Assembly: GCA_036939755.1 (NCBI GenBank)
Contig: JALLAZ010001188.1
Span: 1-22,045 of the forward strand
Direction of reading: 5' to 3'
Origin: Stephanodiscus triporus
Lineage: Eukaryota; Bacillariophyta; Thalassiosirophyceae; Thalassiosirales; Thalassiosiraceae
Length of the DNA: 22,045 bases
Shown: positions 16,489 to 22,045 of the stretch, piece by piece
Position numbering within the stretch: the stretch's first letter is position 1
How the letters are laid out: every line of letters begins with the position of its first letter
Program-made: the position numbers and the translations under genes
The notes under the pieces: generated by a model
What the model was told of the DNA's origin: nothing
Databases searched by the model: none
What the model saw: only the letters and a program-made list of their open reading frames with translations

Positions 16489-16507
16489 ATGCCATCGAAG
16501 AATCTGA
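16484..16507 (+). promoter_or_regulatory. Overlapping upstream ORF at the M16 start
   Basis: An ATG at 16484 opens a 7-codon frame ending at TGA 16505-16507. It overlaps the chosen M16 start (16489) in another frame. It could lower initiation at 16489 and favour the in-frame ATG at 16549. Confidence 0.4.
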
Positions 16508-19500
16508 ACACGGGCATAATATTCGTGGCAGTTATCACTTCGCGGCGTATGACAGCCGGGTTAGGGTCCCCTCCCGCCGTTGGATCGCGGCCGCGGCGGA
16601 TGATGACGACGACGACGACATTCGCGAGCCCGTCGTCCCGCTCGCACTCGAGGACGTCCACCTCCTACAACAACACAGCCAACGACAACGATTACGGTTG
16701 CGACGTTTGCAATATCGCTGCCTTTGACGAACTGAATTCTTCCATACCTACCCATGTCAGTCGTCGAAAGTTCATCCGACTCTCGACGGCTACAACCATC
16801 GCAGGAAGTTCGAGCTTTTCTACTTATCCGTCGACTCCAGCTCAGGCTATAGATGACGCAGATTCACTATTCGCCCCAGACAAGAAAAAAATCATCGCTT
16901 TCGGAGGACCACTGCCTCCCTTCTCGACCACGCGAACTTATAGAAATATAGTTCTGTCAAATGGACTGAAGGTGGTGCTCGTGAAAGATTTATTGGTACA
17001 ACGATCTTCAGTTGCTTTGAGTATTGACGGTGCTGGTCAGTTTTCGGAGCCTGAGGATGTTCCGGGGCTCGCTCATTTAATGGAGCACATCGTGCTTTCT
17101 TCCACCCGCTTTAGTGGGAAAAATATACTTGAAAGGAAGGCTAGATCATTATGGAACAACGATCAAGGTAAACGAAACAATGTCATCAGCAGTGTTGAAG
17201 AGGCGTTTGAGGACTGGCTTTCGGAGAATGATGGCGATTCAAACGCATTTACTGCTCCTGGTTTTGTGTGCTTTCATTTCACTGGTCCGCATGAGGTGAG
17301 TTGATATCCTTTTCTCTTCAAAGATCATTTGCGTTGAACAATCAATCATCACCGTTTTCAAAATCACAAGATTTTACCAGAAGGATTGGAAAGGTTCTCT
17401 CGACTCTTTTCTTTAGACGAAGTTGAGAACACAATTGCTAACGGCGTTATCCCGCGCGAAATTGGCCGTGTTGCGGACGAGCTCGATCGCACGAGTGATG
17501 CATCGAGGGCCTTTTACTTCTTGAAAAAAAGCATCAACCCCGATCATCCTTTTGCTAGGTTCTCAGCAGGGTCAAAGACGACGCTGCAAACCATTCCTGC
17601 GGAGAAAGGAATCAATGTAGCGTCCAGACTACTGAGTTTCTTCCGAGATCACTATCTCGCCTCAAAGGCTACTCTGGTTGTTGTTGGACGAGACGACCTT
17701 AGTTTTTTGGACCGATGGATCTCTCCTTTTTCGAACGCTATGTCGCAGAAAGTAAGCCTTGGCGGAAGATCTTTCCATAAGCCTCCATTCCCCGATCCTA
17801 TGATTAACCGTGGTATGACAAATAGACAAGCTATCATTCTCAGATCTAAAGATGACGTTCAAATGGATGAAAATTTACAGACATTATGCATGGAATGGCC
17901 ACTAGCTTTGGTTTATGATGGGACCCGGCAAGCGCCTCGGCAAACCACTATCACTGCTCATGCTGTAGGGTTCGTGTTGACGCAAATTATTTCTCGCCGT
18001 GGGCCTGGAAGTTTGCGCTTCTTCCTAGAAAAATATGGGTGGGCGCCAAATGTAGGATCGAAGGGTTTGCCAAGGATATCGTTTCCTGTTGATGTGGACG
18101 GATTTCAGATACTGAGAATGGAAATTGGCTTGACTCTAGACGGTTTCTCAAATCGATCAGCAGTAGTTAGCGCAGTGTTTGAGAGTATACGCAAGGTAAT
18201 TGAAACGCCTCTACAGCTTGATCTCATCAAGCAATATCTCGTGACAGGACTAGTCCATGGATATCTGTTTGCGCCACGCCCGCCCGATGCAATAGCTCTA
18301 GCTGTGGATTCAATTCGTTTTGGAATCGGTGGTACTAGTGGTATTGCAAGCAATGAGTTCAATTGGTACTTAATGCCTTCCCCGGAGGATGAAGAGTCAG
18401 TAACTAGAATGAGACAAGTTGTTACGGACACTCTCAAAATTATGTCGGATGAAAGTTGCCCATTGGTTAGTTTTAGAGCGTCACCGCTGGCAGTATTCGA
18501 ATTCAGTGGAGGTATTGTTGATCAGACTATTTCCACCCCGCCTGTTTTTTCTCCATGGAAAAAGGAGCCTATAACTGGAGCGCGCTATTTGGTCGAGACT
18601 AGAGCTAATGGGGCGCTTAGCTACTTCAAGTCGCTCTCTTGGTTCGCTGCAACTTTTGATGGTGAAGAACTATCGCCTCCGTATTTGAATCCATTGATCC
18701 CAACGAACATTCGATCGCCACGACTAATTATTGAACGTCAAGTAGCATGGAGAGGGAGCCGCTACTTTTACCTTGATGACGCCTCGGATGAATTGGCACG
18801 CACTAGTGGGAGGAATCTAAAGTTGACAAACGGAGGATCATGGCGTGAATTACAGACAAGTGGGCTTTCCGATGGAGGGTCGAATTGGAAGTTGTGGCAA
18901 ATTCCTCCTGGCAAGATAGGTTTCATTGGGCTCCCAGTTCCTGTTCGGCCTCCGGAACCATCTGTTGAATGTGCTTTTGTTGTGCAGCTACTAAGTTCCC
19001 TGCCAGCGACTTTCACAAGCAGCCAGCTAGCATTTGCCAATCTCTGGCTATCATCATTTGATGATGAGGTGCTGGATCTAGCGGAACTCGGCGCAATCGT
19101 GGGTATAGCATATGAGACGAGCTTTAACACAGCTGGTCTTCGCATTTGTTTCCGTGGCGTTAGTCAGACCCTTCCAAGTTATGTTCGTCGTTTCTGCCGC
19201 CGACTTGTCCAACACCATGTTAAATTATTTGATGGCTCCACCAAAATATCGGAGTCATTACACCAACACGCCATTTCCAAACAAATCATTGACACTGTAT
19301 GGCAGGTAACAGAAAAAGAAGTTGCAGAACAAGGACTCTCCTTCTTAAGGTGTACAAGTGGTGGCATTTTGGTAGCGCAAGGAGACGTTTTGCCGGATGA
19401 GTCTTTGACGCTTCTTGCAGACCTTCAGTATGTGTTTCGTGATTACGGCCTTGCAGATAACTTTTCTGTTAGACCTGAACTAAGGGACTTGTTATACAGG

Positions 19501-19593
19501 CCTTTTTGGAAGCCAAGGGACTCGTCACCGTGTCTATTACCAGGCATTTCTCTGATATCAGATGCATGTGGAAGGATTCCGCGAGGAGGATGA
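16489..19593 (+). CDS. M16 (insulinase/pitrilysin-type) metalloprotease with thylakoid Tat-type signal
   Basis: This is a zinc peptidase of about 1,009 aa in two exons (16489-17295, 17371-19593). The 75-bp intron starts GTGAGT, ends ACAAG and has phase 0. The inverted zinc motif HLMEH is at residues 196-200, the GDSNAFT active-site-region motif follows, and E299/E306 (REIGRVADE) supply the third ligand, as in insulin-degrading enzyme. HPFARFSAGSKTTL is also a family match. About 30 extra residues lie between HLMEH and the Glu. N-terminal targeting looks multipart: a short hydrophobic stretch, a Ser/Thr/Arg-rich stretch, then SRRKFIRL (residues 91-98), a hydrophobic core and a cleavage-type AQA (118-120), as in Tat-dependent thylakoid lumen proteins. 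The C-terminal half is the usual inactive M16 repeat. The end may be altered: from a T5 run (19503-19507) another frame stays open to 19694 with protein-like content. Confidence 0.88.
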
Positions 19594-19830
19594 CAATAGG
19601 CCGCGTCGGCGTTAAGGACGGCATTGCGGTCAGTATTTTGGCGGACGGACGCAAGAATGCAACATTCTCGATCTTCACTGACCATAAGTTGTAAACAATA
19701 TTGTTCCTAACTAATATTACCACCTTGAAAATCGTGTATGCAAAATGGATCACAATCCTCGTTCGAGCTATCGACAGATACAACGACTACAATATGTGAC
19801 TGCGTCGTCGAAAACTGCCAATCACGACGT
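19594..19830. other. Convergent intergenic spacer
   Basis: The spacer lies between the stops of the M16 protease and the CoaX fusion. Its first 100 bp remain open in a second frame that may be the true C terminus of the protease. Nothing else is recognised. Confidence 0.3.
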
Positions 19831-21920
19831 TTATGTTTTCTTGTCAGGATCATCCTTACCGTGGATTGAATAGTGACTCAGGGCTTTGATCAAATCCTTC
19901 TTGGTAAAATCCTCCTCATCCCCGTCATCATATTCGACATGCCAGAATGCAGGATTTTCAGAATTGTCGTACTCCACAATTGTGCCGAAGAAAGATGATC
20001 CATCAAAGTCTTTGGAAATCCTTTTTCCGACGAAGCTACGAGGGTCTGAGTTCACTAATGCTGCAAAGTCGTCTCCTAGTTTGGCCTTCTTTGCTGCAGG
20101 CTTCTTCGAAGCAGTACGAGTCTCGTTCGCCCCGTGCTTCGCAGATTTCATCGGGAAGCGAGGGATTTCTACAGCTGTCTCGTCCGGTAGAATTGACGCT
20201 AGGGTCTTAACTTTATCATCAGAGGACGCATTTAGTGCATCCATTTTCTTATGAGAGATGCCAGTGCGCTTCCCTGCCGCAGCTTTCACTGATTTCTTCT
20301 CCCCATACTCCGCATACATTTTGAACATGTCTAAATGAGGAAACGCGTTGTGCGTTCAGCTGAATGTGAAGAATTTACAAACCATCATGAGCGACGAAAG
20401 GAAGGTACTCACCCAATAATTCGTCCATTCCGACATCCTCGCTGTCGCCATCATCATATTGAATTCGAAAGTCGGGATCTTCGCCCTCAAATTCAATGAC
20501 CCTTGCCACTATGCCTCTAAAAATGTTATCGCCATCGTCCGCCTCAACTTCAAAATGTTTCGCCACACGTTTACCAATGTACTCCTCATGGGGAAGTCCC
20601 TTGCGCTTGCGTAAACTATTCTGCGACAAAAGGGCGCACGCGACACCATAGTGCATCAGGTGCTTCGATGATTCGACGTCATAGCGCGGTTTCGACGATT
20701 CGTTGTTGGACTTTCCGCCATCGCTGTTGCTGTGTTCGATGAGCCCCCCGTGGTGGGGCTGTAGCAATTCCATCAATATATCGCCGTCTCCGCCGGTGCA
20801 CAGTACTTTCCTCTTGGAATTGACCTTCGCCCGCCCGGCGGGGATAGTTTTTTTGAACGCCTTCTCGAGCCAATGTTCGATCACGTTCTGTCCCTTCAAG
20901 GCGAATTCCTGAAAGCTGTCTACCATCATCGCCTCCCGAGTGTTCCTAGCAAAGGTGGGGAGTGGTTTCCCATTATCCTGCGCCTCCTTCACCCGGGAGA
21001 GCACCTCCTCCATGCTAATTTCCGGCAGCGCGTGAGTATCCTTGCTCAGCGAACGAAACTTACTCTGAATGCCTGGACCGATGCCCCCGCCCAAGATTTT
21101 GCCATCGCTGTCCGTGGCCGAGTACGTCGTCGCAGTGCCCCCGTCGAACACCAACGCCGGATGGCCGTACATATGGACCGCGCCGGTGAGCGTCGCGAGG
21201 CGATCCGTCCCCATGTTGTCGTACCTTCCATCCTCCTTCTTGAAGAAATCGTCCCCCTTCATCACGAAGAAGCGACTCGGTACCGTCTCCCATATCCTGG
21301 CGAGTAGTTCCTCCTGGACGCGGTTGGTGCTGACGACGTAGACGGATATTTGCGGCACGTCTCGCGATTGCGATTGCTCGTTGGCGTTCTCGGCCGATGC
21401 GTCCCTGGCCTTGCCGAATATGTAGTCGTGCGGCTGGTCGGGGAGATTCCTGCTAAGGATCGCGATCGGGTCCTCGAACTTTGTTTCGTCTTCTGTCAAA
21501 TGGGGGGTTCTGGCGTGAAGTGGAATATCATTTTGAAAAATTGTGGGGGGGATGCGAGATGCGAGTAAAGGCAAGGCAAGAAAAATATGCAGCAACCGAG
21601 GAAAAGACCGAATGAGTACGGAAAATGCCGTTGGACGAGCGGCGAAGCAGTAGGTAGTAACTCTCACCTCCAAAACGTATGAGGCTCGAAATTGTGCTCG
21701 ACTCCCAAATGAGTAGCCCAGTGCAAGTGTGAATTTCCGCAAGAGCTGAAAGTTTGAAATGAAGAAGGAATGAGTGGCGTGAGCCTCGAAACTAACTACA
21801 GATGCATTATGAACTACGATAACGAAACGAAAGTAATGCATCTTACATTGTGATGATTAATTTTTCTCCATCCAGTGGCACGGCTTCGGGCCATATCGTC
21901 TCAGACGACGGAGCCGACAT
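19831..21920 (-). CDS. CoaX-like type III pantothenate kinase fused to two Tudor-like domains
   Basis: The four exons are 21920-21847, 21745-21668, 21509-20413 and 20330-19831. The introns (101, 158 and 82 bp) have GT-AG ends and agreeing phases, giving 582 aa. Residues about 22-345 form a CoaX fold (phosphorylates pantothenate, first step of CoA synthesis): ISCGNSHLHWA at residue 25, FWRTPHL at 49-55, GTDR at 151-154, FDGGTATTYS from 172, GKILGGGIGPG, and TGGD further on. The N-terminal motif has Ser where most CoaX have the catalytic Asp, and its HLHWA and W.TPHL pattern resembles cyanobacterial CoaX. Two Tudor-like domains of PTM/DIR17 type follow: EEYIGKRVAKHF to YDDGDSED (about 359-425) and SFVGKRISKDF to YDDGDEED (about 515-572), joined by a basic linker. 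The fusion does not depend on a dubious splice: the first Tudor-like domain is in the same uninterrupted exon as the kinase. Confidence 0.88.
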
Positions 21921-22018
21921 GGTTGCTGTTTTTAGTTTTTACATGGAAGCATGCGATGCGAGGCCCTCCTCCCAGAACGTAAGTAGTACCATATATATAT
22001 CTAGTTTAGGAAGCTACG

Positions 22019-22035
22019 TACGTACCAGGTACGTA
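22019..22035. repeat. Near-perfect palindrome upstream of the CoaX fusion gene
   Basis: TACGTACC (22019-22026) and GGTACGTA (22028-22035) are perfect inverted arms around a single A. They lie about 100 bp upstream of the start codon, so they could be a dimeric-factor site of the minus-strand gene. ACGT cores suit bZIP-type factors; that reading is inference. Confidence 0.5.
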
Positions 22036-22045
22036 TCTTCTACAG

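Noticed and set aside
1..22045. CRISPR arrays, tRNA, rRNA, LTRs or prokaryotic operon signals
   Set aside because: No spaced direct repeats, cloverleaf-like sequence, terminal repeats or Shine-Dalgarno-organised genes were seen on reading both strands.

Overview
The window reads as nuclear DNA of a unicellular stramenopile alga, most likely a diatom. The reasons are short GT-AG introns (75 to 158 bp), compact genes with short spacers, a cyanobacterial-style CoaX kinase, a protein with an apparent thylakoid Tat signal, and a LINE whose reverse transcriptase motifs resemble those I associate with diatom elements. The organism call is inference; no rRNA, tRNA or organellar marker is present.

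Layout. (1) 80-2414 (+): splicing factor SF3A3/Prp9, with a reading-frame switch near its 5' end. (2) 2517-3477 (-): a seven-helix CREST/ceramidase-like membrane protein, convergent with SF3A3 and broken by one base in a T7 tract. (3) About 3705-4660: three diverged copies of a ~392-bp unit encoding basic peptides. (4) 4773 to about 13350 (+): a large non-LTR retrotransposon with ORF1, then an ORF2 containing AP-type endonuclease, reverse transcriptase, RNase H and a zinc knuckle. ORF2 carries one frameshift and one nonsense codon. Its 3' UTR is rich in hairpins. (5) 13562-14749 (+): 5-formyltetrahydrofolate cyclo-ligase, starting a few hundred bases from the retroelement's 3' end. (6) 15179-16184 (-): a three-exon gene for a protein with two TALE homeodomains in tandem. 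(7) 16489-19593 (+): a two-exon M16 (insulinase-type) metalloprotease with a twin-arginine thylakoid-type signal, sharing a 304-bp divergent promoter region with the homeobox gene. (8) 19831-21920 (-): a four-exon gene fusing a CoaX-like type III pantothenate kinase domain to two Tudor-like domains.

The host genes are unrelated housekeeping or regulatory genes with no operon logic. Two of them serve cofactor metabolism (one-carbon folate and coenzyme A). The most unusual items are the CoaX-Tudor-Tudor fusion, the double-TALE protein, the lumen-type M16 protease, and the tandem peptide-coding repeat upstream of the LINE. Four frame breaks fall at or beside homopolymer runs, so consensus errors must be separated from real mutations before any of these genes is called a pseudogene.
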